The translations under genes were made by a program, and so were the position numbers. A stretch of DNA of 45,254 nucleotides from Bacteroidia bacterium (lineage in GTDB: Bacteria > Bacteroidota > Bacteroidia > CAILMK01 > JBBDIG01): positions 1-45,254 of the forward strand of contig JBBDIG010000010.1 in the NCBI GenBank assembly GCA_040880525.1. Direction: 5' to 3'. Every line of letters starts with the position of its first letter. Position 1 is the first letter of the stretch. A model generated the notes under the pieces. It was given only the letters and a program-made list of their open reading frames with translations, was not told the origin of the DNA and made no database searches. Shown here in pieces: positions 27,481 through 35,029 of the stretch.

Positions 27481-28497
27481 ATGGAGAAATTACGATTTGC
27501 AGTTGTTGGCTGCGGGAATATTGGCAAGCGACACATTGCCGTAATAGATGCTGAACCTGAAGCGGAACTTGTGGCACTATGCGACAAGGACGAAGAACGG
27601 ATGAAGGAGTTGGGCCGGAACTACAGCAATGTAGCCTGCTATACCAGTTACCAGCAATTGCTTGCAGAAAGCAATGCCAACATCATCAGCATTTGCACGC
27701 CTCACGGACTTCACGCAGAAATGAGCATCCTGGCAGCACAAGCAGGAAAACAGATCCTGGTGGAGAAGCCAATGGCGCTGAACGTGGCTGACAGCACCCG
27801 CATGATAGAAGAAGCCCAAAAACATGGGGTGAACCTGTACGTGGTGAAGCAAAACCGTTTCAATAGACCGATTACGTTGACGCAGCAGGCCTTGGAGGAA
27901 AAGCGGCTGGGGAAGGTTTTCATGGTGCAGTGCAATGTGCTATGGAACCGCCACCAGCGCTACTACGATGAATCAGAATGGCGGGGTCGCAAGGCACTTG
28001 AAGGCGGATGCCTCCATACGCAGGTGTGCCATTTCCTGGATTTGCTTACCTGGTGGTTCGGACCGCTGAAGGAGGCGCATACGATACTGGATACGTTCAA
28101 CCATGAGATCGAGATCGAGGATTGTGGCGTTTCTGCACTGCGGTTTCAAAGTGGCATCCTCGGCTCCCTTACCTGGACCACCTGCGTATACAATGTGAAT
28201 TACGAGGGCAGCATCACCATTATTGGCGAAAAGGGAACCATCAAGATTGGCGGCAAATACCTGAACGAAATTGAGTTTTGGGACGTGCAGAGCTACCCGC
28301 TGCCACAGGATGTGGAATATGTGGACGCACCTAATATTTACGCACATTACCAGGGTAGCAGCTCCAACCACAACCAACTCATCAACCAACTGGTGAAGCA
28401 GGTAATTGAACGCAGGCATGGCTTGGTGGAGGGAGTGGAAGGACGGAAGACGATAGAGGCGATTGAGATGATATATGGAGGGAAACATAGACACTAA
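27481..28497 (+). CDS. Gfo/Idh/MocA family sugar dehydrogenase
   Basis: The 338-residue NAD(P)-dependent oxidoreductase has the Rossmann motif FAVVGCGNIGKRHI (residues 5-18) and the conserved EKPMALN with its catalytic-region Lys (about residue 95). A substrate-domain His lies in GGCLHTQVCHFLDLLTWW. It resembles WlbA-type enzymes that oxidise C3 of UDP-N-acetylaminosugar uronates, making the keto group used by a DegT-type aminotransferase. Such an aminotransferase is encoded at 30519-31625. The sequence CTTTGCAGAT abuts its ATG. The stop codon lies inside the left arm of an inverted repeat (28487-28603). Confidence 0.88.
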   Translation: MEKLRFAVVGCGNIGKRHIAVIDAEPEAELVALCDKDEERMKELGRNYSNVACYTSYQQLLAESNANIISICTPHGLHAEMSILAAQAGKQILVEKPMALNVADSTRMIEEAQKHGVNLYVVKQNRFNRPITLTQQALEEKRLGKVFMVQCNVLWNRHQRYYDESEWRGRKALEGGCLHTQVCHFLDLLTWWFGPLKEAHTILDTFNHEIEIEDCGVSALRFQSGILGSLTWTTCVYNVNYEGSITIIGEKGTIKIGGKYLNEIEFWDVQSYPLPQDVEYVDAPNIYAHYQGSSSNHNQLINQLVKQVIERRHGLVEGVEGRKTIEAIEMIYGGKHRH

Positions 28498-28603
28498 GAC
28501 ACGAAAACTCAAAGAACCACAAGGAAAATGTTTTAAAAATCTTAGTTTCAAATAATGTATTTAAAATGAAAAACTTATTGTTCCTTAGAGCCTTAGTGTC
28601 TAT
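28487..28603. repeat. inverted-repeat element at the end of the dehydrogenase gene
   Basis: A perfect 12-nt inverted repeat, ATAGACACTAAG (28487-28498) and CTTAGTGTCTAT (28592-28603), flanks a 93-nt AT-rich core. The left arm contains the TAA stop of the dehydrogenase gene. The A-rich left core (GACACGAAAACTCAAAG) recalls dispersed intergenic repeats of other genomes. It could be a small non-autonomous element or a long hairpin acting as attenuator between the two genes. Only one copy is in the window. Confidence 0.6.
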
Positions 28604-28627
28604 TTATGTAGTTCAAGTTGCAAACCA

Positions 28628-29653
28628 ATGATTACCTTTTATCCTTTTGATGATCCCAATTTTAACTTTGAAACGGAAAACCTTTTTCACTCAAAAAGCT
28701 GGTTATCTATTTTAAAAGAACAATATAATTATGAAATTAAAACGGCATTAAATACCGAAACTAGTGAATCGATAATATTCGCTGTAACCGGCCCTTTTCC
28801 CGCCCAGAAGATCATCAGCCTTCCCTTCAGCGATTATACCATTCCCAACGTAACTTCCGCAGAAAGCTTAAAGCCTTTTATGGAAGCCCTGGTCGCAAAC
28901 TACCTCTCTTCCCCAATTATTATCAAAGCGCCTTACTCGTCTGAAGAAATCGCAAAAACGGGATTAGGCAAAGTAGCAAGGACAGCCATGTACCACCGGG
29001 TTGAAACAGCGCAGGCCAGCCAAATAGAACCCGCCCTGCATTCTTCATTTAAACGCGGAATCAGGAAAGCGGAAAAAAGCAATGTTAAAATTTCTATTAA
29101 AAATGATGAGGAAGCGTTGTGGACATTTTATAAAATATACCATGATTTAAGGTTAGAAAAATTCAATAGCATTCCGCAGCCATATTCTTTTTTTAAAAGC
29201 ATTTTCAATCATTTTATTAAAAATAAAAACGGCTGGATTTTCCAGGCTGAAATTAACGGAGAAGCAGTGGCTTCTGCGATTGTTTTAAAACACAAGGAAA
29301 TTCTTTTTTACAAATTTGGAGCATCTGCGCTTTCAGCTTTGGAATTCAGGCCCAACAATCTTTTGTTTTTCGAGATGCTGATTTTTGCAGCAGAAAATGG
29401 ATTTGAACAAGTGGATTTAGGACTCAGCGGCACCGGCGAAAGCTACAAAGGCCTGGTTAGGTTTAAGGAAAGTATGGGCGGGCAGCCCCATCCCATTACC
29501 TGGGTGAGGCACGATCCTGCGGGCTATGACGATTCGGTGGAGACTGCGTTCAAGGCTGTTCTGGGCAAACTCACCGACCAGATTGTAAAGGAGCGGATGA
29601 GCCCGGAAAAAACAAGTGCATTTAGCGAGATCATTTATCCCTTTTTCGCATGA
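28628..29653 (+). CDS. FemAB/GNAT-fold acyltransferase-like protein
   Basis: The 341-residue protein resembles the FemAB-like GNAT family (GNAT_acetyltransf_6). The first ~150 residues form a degenerate N-terminal half ending in the SSFKRGIRKAEKSNVKISI block. The second half has the GNAT core: ASAIVLKHKEILFYKFGASA, EMLIFAAENGFEQVDLGLSG and SYKGLVRFKESMGG. Relatives transfer amino-acyl or acyl groups to peptidoglycan precursors or sugars. Between a sugar dehydrogenase and a formyltransferase/aminotransferase pair, acylation of an amino-sugar is plausible. It overlaps the next gene by 4 nt (ATGA). It is more AT-rich than its neighbours. Confidence 0.8.
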   Translation: MITFYPFDDPNFNFETENLFHSKSWLSILKEQYNYEIKTALNTETSESIIFAVTGPFPAQKIISLPFSDYTIPNVTSAESLKPFMEALVANYLSSPIIIKAPYSSEEIAKTGLGKVARTAMYHRVETAQASQIEPALHSSFKRGIRKAEKSNVKISIKNDEEALWTFYKIYHDLRLEKFNSIPQPYSFFKSIFNHFIKNKNGWIFQAEINGEAVASAIVLKHKEILFYKFGASALSALEFRPNNLLFFEMLIFAAENGFEQVDLGLSGTGESYKGLVRFKESMGGQPHPITWVRHDPAGYDDSVETAFKAVLGKLTDQIVKERMSPEKTSAFSEIIYPFFA

Positions 29654-30516
29654 GGATCGGGATTGTAGGTAACAATGATGGGCCGCTAATATTGCTGCGG
29701 TCGCTGGCCCACCGCCAATTGGCAGCAGCGTGGGTAGGGCTGCAAAAGCCTGTTCCGCCCAAAATGCTGGAAAATTACTCCACTTTGGCGACTGACATTT
29801 CCCAGGAAATTGATGAACCCTGGATACTGGCAAAACTCGTCAGCCAGCCCGTGGATGTGCTCGTGAACTGCTTTTGCAATTTTCGGTTCTCGAAAACGTT
29901 GGAGCGGGTGCCGGTGCTGAATGTGCATCTATCCTATCTGCCCTCTTACCGAGGTCGCCACCCGCTTCACTGGGCGCTGATCAATGGCGAAACGGAGCAT
30001 GGTGTTACAATTCATCGCATGACGGAGAAGATGGATGCCGGGGAAATTTACTGGCAGGAGAAGGTTGCAGTGAAAAGCGGCAGTTCGGTGCGGCAACTGC
30101 GGGAGAATCTTTTAGGGGTTCTGGAAAATCATTTTGGCAAATTCATGATACAATGGCACCTGGGAAACGCACCTGCTGAAATAAATCCTGACACTGACTC
30201 AACCTGGTTTCCCGGGCGGAAGCCCCAGGACAGCCGTCTGATTGAGTGGCATGACCGCGACAAAATGTATCGAAAGGTCATGGCTTTGAGATCAGAAGTA
30301 GAACATCAGGCGTATTTATTTATTGATGGAAAAAAAAGAAAAGTAGATTTTGCAGGTAAACCTCCTTCTAATTTTTCAAACACAAAAGATCGTGTTGTTG
30401 GAATAGGCCGGGATATCAAGTCAATAATGTTGAAATGTGACGATAATAATCTGATTATTTTGCATTTTGTAGAGACGCTGCCAATGAACATTACGCATAA
30501 TTCAAAAATCACCTGA
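29650..30516 (+). CDS. sugar N-formyltransferase (Fmt-like fold)
   Basis: The 288-residue enzyme has the formyltransferase core using N10-formyltetrahydrofolate. The catalytic Asn and His are in VLNVHLSYLPSYRGRHPLHW and the Asp in RMTEKMDAGEIYW, so the N-H-D triad is complete. The C-terminal TWFPGRKPQDSRLIEW resembles the linker of sugar N-formyltransferases (WbkC, VioF, QdtF type) rather than the OB fold of methionyl-tRNA formyltransferase. It is linked by 4-nt overlap to the acyltransferase and by a 2-nt gap to an aminotransferase, which would supply the amine it formylates. The exact sugar is unknown. Confidence 0.85.
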   Translation: MRIGIVGNNDGPLILLRSLAHRQLAAAWVGLQKPVPPKMLENYSTLATDISQEIDEPWILAKLVSQPVDVLVNCFCNFRFSKTLERVPVLNVHLSYLPSYRGRHPLHWALINGETEHGVTIHRMTEKMDAGEIYWQEKVAVKSGSSVRQLRENLLGVLENHFGKFMIQWHLGNAPAEINPDTDSTWFPGRKPQDSRLIEWHDRDKMYRKVMALRSEVEHQAYLFIDGKKRKVDFAGKPPSNFSNTKDRVVGIGRDIKSIMLKCDDNNLIILHFVETLPMNITHNSKIT

Positions 30517-30518
30517 AC

Positions 30519-31625
30519 ATGATCAAAGTGCCTTTTGCCAATTTGCCGGCACAATACCTTTCCATTAAACCGGAGATTGACGCTGCAATAGCCCAGGTGC
30601 TGGAATCGGGCGCTTTCATTGGCGGGGAACCGGTGAGGCAATTCGAGGCTGATTTCGGGAAGTTCTTGGGCGTGAAACACATCATTGGTTGTGGAAACGG
30701 GACTGATGCCCTGGAAATTCTTTTAACGGCAATGGGCATTGGCACTGGCGATGATGTGCTGGTACCTGCCATCTCCTGGATTGCCACTTCGGAGGCCGTG
30801 ACCACTGCGGACGCAAAACCGGTGTTCGTAGACGTAGAGCCGGATTTTTACACGATGGATGCAGCAAAGGCAGCAGAAAAAATTTCCCCGGTAACTACAG
30901 CCGTTATACCCGTACATCTTTATGGCCAGCCGGCTGACTTGCAAGCCGTGAGAACCCTAGCCGATAAACTTGGCCTGTTGATGCTGGAAGATTGCGCCCA
31001 GGCCCACGGAGCTTCACAAAATGGCCAATTGACCGGAACTATTGGGGAGGCTGCGGCTTTCAGTTTTTATCCGGGCAAAAATTTGGGAGCTTATGGTGAT
31101 GCCGGTGCAATGGCGACAAACAATCCGGATACTGCGAAGCAGGTACGGATGATAGCCAACCACGGCCAGCTTCAGAAACACCACCACCAATTCGAAGGCC
31201 GCAACAGCCGGTTGGATGGATTGCAGGCCGCAGTGCTGTCTGTAAAGCTAAAGCATCTCGAAAAGTGGACAAAGCAGCGCATTGCTCTGGCGGACAATTA
31301 TTTTGAGCAGCTAAAAGATCTCCCCGGCCTCACGTTGCCCAAAGTGCGCACCGGCAGCCGCCATGTTTTTCACCTGTTCGTGGTGCTTGCGGAAAAGCGG
31401 GATGAACTGCGGGAATTCCTGCACAGTCGCGGAATTGAAACGGCCAGGCATTATCCCACTGCCCTGCCTTTTCTGCCCTGTTACCGGCATCTTGACCACC
31501 ACCCGGATGATTTCCCAGTAGCGTACAGGCTACAGTGCCAGGGCCTCTCCCTGCCTCTCTACCCGGAAATGACCGAAGCGCAACAACAGTGGGTGGTGGA
31601 TTCGATTAGGGAGTTTTATGGGTGA
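30519..31625 (+). CDS. DegT/DnrJ/EryC1/StrS family sugar aminotransferase
   Basis: The 368-residue PLP enzyme has the family features: VPFANLPAQYLSIKPEIDAA at the start, GCGNGTDALEIL, MLEDCAQAHGA (Asp contacting the PLP ring) and the Schiff-base Lys in FSFYPGKNLGAYGDAGAM. The IANHGQLQKHHHQFEGRNSR block is also present. It transaminates a keto-sugar nucleotide to an amino-sugar. With the dehydrogenase at 27481 (ketone maker), the formyltransferase and the acyltransferase, it completes a plausible route to an N-formyl or N-acyl amino sugar for surface polysaccharide. It is the last gene before an accessory island. Confidence 0.93.
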   Translation: MIKVPFANLPAQYLSIKPEIDAAIAQVLESGAFIGGEPVRQFEADFGKFLGVKHIIGCGNGTDALEILLTAMGIGTGDDVLVPAISWIATSEAVTTADAKPVFVDVEPDFYTMDAAKAAEKISPVTTAVIPVHLYGQPADLQAVRTLADKLGLLMLEDCAQAHGASQNGQLTGTIGEAAAFSFYPGKNLGAYGDAGAMATNNPDTAKQVRMIANHGQLQKHHHQFEGRNSRLDGLQAAVLSVKLKHLEKWTKQRIALADNYFEQLKDLPGLTLPKVRTGSRHVFHLFVVLAEKRDELREFLHSRGIETARHYPTALPFLPCYRHLDHHPDDFPVAYRLQCQGLSLPLYPEMTEAQQQWVVDSIREFYG

Positions 31626-31737
31626 TGAATTCGAGGCAAAGGGCGCAATGAACCGCACGGTCTGCGAACCGGTTGGTGTTTATCCTGAAGAATGGAAGGA
31701 TCTGGTTGGATGAGAGTTCTCCCGGTGGGTTTAACGG

Positions 31738-31763
31738 CTCACCGGACAGCTACCGGATTATGG
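31738..31763 (-). repeat. attC-like half-site A after the PIN gene
   Basis: CTCACC, eight variable bases, then ACCGGATTATGG: this 26-nt block lies 17 nt past the PIN stop codon. It shares 21 of 26 positions with the block at 33204-33229, which also follows a minus-strand gene. A matching distal half was not found, and the aminotransferase gene ends only about 110 nt away, so this may be the truncated edge of a cassette array. Confidence 0.5.
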
Positions 31764-31779
31764 GTTCATACCTCAATTG

Positions 31780-32259
31780 TCATAGGTCAAGCAGTCCGAA
31801 AGTTTCATTGTATGGTGTCTTTAAGTCAATAAATTGAAATTTCGGAGCGCTTTCTTGGCTGAGCAGATTATAAATTTTTTGGCTTTCGCTGTCGGACGAC
31901 AGATAAAATTCAACTGCTTTTTCACAGTCTGCCTGAGCAAACAGTTTGGTGTCGTTTGGGATTATATTTCTTTCTTTGAGTTTTAACTTGTCTTTATTGT
32001 TGAATACGATCTTTGCAAATTCTCCGGTCCTTTTTGAATGATCTAAGTTGAATGGTATAATTTGTAAATTTCTCAAAGGCAGTTCGTGCACATCTCCACC
32101 AACGCAATATTCGGCAATACTAATTGTAGAAATCATCATTGTAATTTCTTTCCGGATAAAATAGCGGAAATAGCCGTCAGCATTCTTGAATAGCGGGTCA
32201 TTGTCGTTTAAAAAGCGAAGAAAAAAGCTGGTATCTAGTAAAACTGCTTTATGCGTCAT
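31780..32259 (-). CDS. PIN-domain nuclease, putative toxin of a two-gene module
   Basis: The 159-residue protein matches the PIN pattern: VLLDTSFFLRFL (first catalytic Asp), TISIAEYCVGG (Glu), IPNDTKLFAQADCEKAVEFY (second Asp and helix) and a downstream SSDSES acidic patch. PIN proteins are Mg-dependent RNases, commonly VapC-type toxins. The ATG at 32259 is chosen because GGGG precedes it by 6 nt; a GTG at 32265 is the alternative. It overlaps the upstream gene by 11 nt, so the two are co-translated. The partner is not a recognisable VapB antitoxin, which is the unusual point. Confidence 0.75.
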   Translation of the reverse strand: MTHKAVLLDTSFFLRFLNDNDPLFKNADGYFRYFIRKEITMMISTISIAEYCVGGDVHELPLRNLQIIPFNLDHSKRTGEFAKIVFNNKDKLKLKERNIIPNDTKLFAQADCEKAVEFYLSSDSESQKIYNLLSQESAPKFQFIDLKTPYNETFGLLDL

Positions 32260-33031
32260 ATCCACCCCTTATTTCTTTTAACCAAGTATCGGGATTGATA
32301 CCGCCAAGCCAGGATTTTTTTGCTCTGTCCCGAAGTGATTTTAAATACTGTTCGTCATATTTAGGTTGATAGTCAACCAATTCAATAAATTTCAGCGTAG
32401 AAGTGTCAATCTCTCCTGTCTCAGAATGTTGCTTGCCTGCCGCTCTTATACCAAATGTCTTATAGAGCAAATTTTCGTTATACTGCTCTAAAAAGCTAAT
32501 TGGAGTTTGAATTCTAACGGTGCCAAATTCTTCGGTATAAATGTGAATGTTAGCCCTGTCTTTACCACCTGCATTGGTCAATTTGCCATAAAAGTAGAAT
32601 TCTGCATTTGCCCAAATTGCTTCTGTTCTGTAATACTGTGTGGACTTGTCAATTTTGACTTCATTCGTGTGATCAAGCGAGGTTTTAATGCTGAAAACGT
32701 AATTTCTTGTAGTGGCAATGCTTTGAATATTTTCAAATGCTCTTGCAGTATTAAGGTCAAGAAAATCAATGCTTTGAATCTGACTAACCTGTCCAATAAT
32801 AGCGTTAAAACCAATTATATATTGGATTGAAGTTTTTAAGATATGTTTTACAGAACCTTCTTCAATTTTGTAGCTGATATTCGGTCTGTCCCTTTTGTCA
32901 CCCGGATAAAGTAAGTTTTCGGCATTTTCGAGCATAGCCATAATCTCACGAATATCGTAGTTGTCGGGTATCAGGTCAAGATTCCCCTTTGTACCTGTTA
33001 TTCTTATCTCTATGAAACCTATCTTTTCCAC
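32249..33031 (-). CDS. unknown 260-residue partner of the PIN nuclease
   Basis: No family is recognised. The protein starts from GTG at 33031. It has a mixed alpha/beta composition with no signal peptide and no membrane segment. Notable tracts are FIEIRITGTKGNLDLIPDNY at the start, ENAENLLYPGDKRDRPNISY, and a central beta-rich part (YRTEAIWANAEFYFYGKLTN). The C-terminus is KSWLGGINPDTWLKEIRGGY. The last part resembles the short peptide arms antitoxins use to thread into toxins, but that is speculation. It precedes and overlaps the PIN gene in the antitoxin position. At 260 residues it would be about three times the usual VapB size. Confidence 0.7.
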   Translation of the reverse strand: MEKIGFIEIRITGTKGNLDLIPDNYDIREIMAMLENAENLLYPGDKRDRPNISYKIEEGSVKHILKTSIQYIIGFNAIIGQVSQIQSIDFLDLNTARAFENIQSIATTRNYVFSIKTSLDHTNEVKIDKSTQYYRTEAIWANAEFYFYGKLTNAGGKDRANIHIYTEEFGTVRIQTPISFLEQYNENLLYKTFGIRAAGKQHSETGEIDTSTLKFIELVDYQPKYDEQYLKSLRDRAKKSWLGGINPDTWLKEIRGGYDA

Positions 33032-33035
33032 TCAG

Positions 33036-33043
33036 CAAAGGTA
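33036..33043 (-). promoter_or_regulatory. candidate -7 element for the PIN module
   Basis: The minus strand reads TACCTTTG, a TAnnTTTG match ending 4 nt before the GTG start at 33031. The spacing implies a leaderless transcript. No clear -33 TTG upstream. Confidence 0.4.
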
Positions 33044-33110
33044 ATATTTTTAAGACTGATTGGTCCTTATTTGTATTTTGGAATCACTGACGTGCTGACT
33101 TTTTAGAATG

Positions 33111-33229
33111 AGCGATAACGTTTTGTGTTTTGCCGACATGAGCAAAGGTTTCTAACATACCTAAATTTCCAGAACGTGCAAGTCGCTCTCAGGCCAGTTA
33201 CAACTCACCAGGCGTCCACCGGATTATGG
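33111..33229 (-). repeat. attC-like palindromic spacer B
   Basis: The spacer follows the gene at 33253-33846. On the minus strand it begins AGCCATAATCCGGTGG (near 33230) and ends CGTTATCGCT (33120-33111). The outer arms AGCCATAAT and GTTATCGCT are complementary at 7 of 9 positions. The 26-nt block at 33204-33229 recurs after the PIN gene. Conserved outer arms around variable inner sequence, placed 3' of a cassette-sized gene, is how integron attC sites look. No integrase gene is in the window. Confidence 0.45.
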
Positions 33230-33252
33230 CTGTGATGCTATCTTGTCGTCTG

Positions 33253-33846
33253 TCAGATTTCATTTTCTAATTGATTAGCCTGTCTTATTAAGTAGCCCCT
33301 GGTTTCAAAGTCGTCTTCGTCTTTCAAACGTTTGTAGATTTCTATGTATTTGTTCGCTAAGGTTAAAAATTTTTCTGATTGGGTCAAATTGTCTAACCAA
33401 TCTGAAAAGTCCAATAAATTTTCTTGTTTATGGGAATAGTCGAAGTAGTCAATTGCAAAATCAGCAATTGCTAGATTAGAGCCTTCCCATTTGTCAATTT
33501 TGTTTATAGGTCTCCCAAAAAACTTGTCAAACAGATAGGTGTTTCCCATAAAAGTCCGAAACGCCTTTTTCTCCGCTTCTTTCAGTCTGCCAGTCTTGAA
33601 GAGGATGACCGTCCACTCGAACAAGAAGTCCGGATAACCACTGTCGTCTGGAAAGTTCTTGTTAAACCAATTCAGGAATCGAAGTCCGCCAGAAAAATCA
33701 CTTAGCTGAATGTAAAGCCGGGGAGGAGCATATCTAAGTCCTTGTCCATCGTGATGAAACCCGCCCCAATGTTTTTTGTCAGCGGCTAAAGCTGCTTTGA
33801 TCTTCTTAATTTTGTTCCTGATTCTTTCTTCTTGTTTCGGTGTCAT
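33253..33846 (-). CDS. hypothetical helical (TPR-like) cytosolic protein
   Basis: The 197-residue protein starts with a charged helix (TPKQEERIRNKIKKIKAALA). A conserved-looking block follows: WGGFHHDGQGLRYAPPRLYI, then LSDFSGGLRFLNWFNKNFPD. Two TPR-like helical pairs come next, FLFEWTVILFKTGRLKEAEK and SEKFLTLANKYIEIYKRLKD. It has no signal peptide. I recognise the general type as an uncharacterised family seen in accessory regions of environmental bacteria, with no known function. It is monocistronic, flanked by palindromic spacer sequence on its 3' side, and AT-rich like its island neighbours. Confidence 0.75.
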   Translation of the reverse strand: MTPKQEERIRNKIKKIKAALAADKKHWGGFHHDGQGLRYAPPRLYIQLSDFSGGLRFLNWFNKNFPDDSGYPDFLFEWTVILFKTGRLKEAEKKAFRTFMGNTYLFDKFFGRPINKIDKWEGSNLAIADFAIDYFDYSHKQENLLDFSDWLDNLTQSEKFLTLANKYIEIYKRLKDEDDFETRGYLIRQANQLENEI

Positions 33847-33993
33847 TTGGTTGCGAAATTTTGTTGGTCGGATTAAGTGATAGTCTGTTCAATAATTTTT
33901 TCTTAAAGTCTTGGAAGGCGTGGCCTCAACGTCATTTACAAATATTCGGATAAGTGATTTTAGATAGGGTAAAACCTTTTGGGTAAATGCATT

Positions 33994-34983
33994 TTAATGC
34001 GTTTTAGGTGTTTTTGTACCCTCGCTTTTTTTAATGTTAATTAAAACGTTTCCTGTTTTTTCTCCTTTGATTACATACTCGTAAGCCTTGGATATATCTT
34101 CTAATTGATATTCCCGATCAATCACTGGCTGAAATTTTCCAGTCTCTAAGTGATTACTGATATACGGTATTGTTGTCTTCTTATGGAAAGGAATCGGAAA
34201 GATTACTTTTTTGCTTGATATTGAATTCAATAGAGGATAAAAAACATTTTGAGAATAAGGTCCTAACTCAGAAGAAATGTAAACCCCTTTTTCATTTAAT
34301 ATTGATTTGCACTTTCTAAATGTGCTTTTACCAACCGTATCAAAAACAAAGTCATATTTATCTTCATCATTGGTAAAATCTTCTTTAGTATAATCAAAAA
34401 TTTTGTCAGCACCTAAAGATTTAACAAGCTCAATATTTTTCGTGTTACAGGTCGCTGTTATTTTGACATCATATTGCCTTACAAATTGCAACAGCGCAGA
34501 ACCAATTCCGCCCGTTGCACCATTTATAAGAATACGGTGTCCTGGTTTAATCTTTACTTTATGTAGAAAAGAGTAAGCATAATGTGCTCCTTCCAAGCTT
34601 GCCGCTGCTTTTTTGAAATCAATGTTCCCTGGTATAGGAAAAACATTTTCTATGGTTGTCGCTAAGTACTCAGCTTGAGATTCGGCACCTGTGTCATTAA
34701 AACCAAATACCCTGTCGCCAATATTAAATGACTTAACATTTTTTCCGGTTTTTATTACTTCTCCTCCAAAATCCGTCCCCAATATAGTTTTTCTTGGTTT
34801 GAATAATCCCAAGACAAATCGCATGATAAATGGCTTGGCTGTAAGGTTCGCACAATCTGTCCGATTGACAGTAGCACTATAAACTTTAATTAAAACTTCA
34901 TCGTCTTTTGGGATTGGTTTTTCAATCTGCTCAATTCTTATTTGGCTTGGCGAACAATAATTTCTACGAATTGCTGCTTTCAT
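33994..34983 (-). CDS. zinc-independent MDR-family NAD(P)-dependent reductase
   Basis: The 329-residue protein is a medium-chain dehydrogenase/reductase of the quinone-oxidoreductase/RTN4IP1-like branch. Motifs: EVLIKVYSATVNRTDCANLT, ILGTDFGGEVIKTGKNVKSF, cofactor loop ILINGATGGIGSALLQFV (about 151-168) and DFVFDTVGKSTF. It lacks the zinc-binding Cys/His set. The substrate is unknown. It is unlike the PIG3-type enzyme at 19754 in composition (AT-rich, Lys-rich, C-terminal tail SEGTKTPKTH), consistent with separate acquisition with the island. Confidence 0.88.
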   Translation of the reverse strand: MKAAIRRNYCSPSQIRIEQIEKPIPKDDEVLIKVYSATVNRTDCANLTAKPFIMRFVLGLFKPRKTILGTDFGGEVIKTGKNVKSFNIGDRVFGFNDTGAESQAEYLATTIENVFPIPGNIDFKKAAASLEGAHYAYSFLHKVKIKPGHRILINGATGGIGSALLQFVRQYDVKITATCNTKNIELVKSLGADKIFDYTKEDFTNDEDKYDFVFDTVGKSTFRKCKSILNEKGVYISSELGPYSQNVFYPLLNSISSKKVIFPIPFHKKTTIPYISNHLETGKFQPVIDREYQLEDISKAYEYVIKGEKTGNVLINIKKSEGTKTPKTH

Positions 34984-35029
34984 TTTTTTGCTGTTTATTC
35001 TCTAATGGAGGACAATGGGTTTGCGGCTA

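Noticed and set aside
31626-31737. A short frame ending in VGVYPEEWKDLVG after the aminotransferase
   Set aside because: It looks peptide-like but is about 22 codons long with no homology I can support; it may be debris at the island edge.
33847-33993. Possible attC-like spacer between the MDR reductase and the TPR-like gene
   Set aside because: It contains small inverted tracts (AACGCATTAAAATGCATTT) but none of the blocks shared by spacers A to D.
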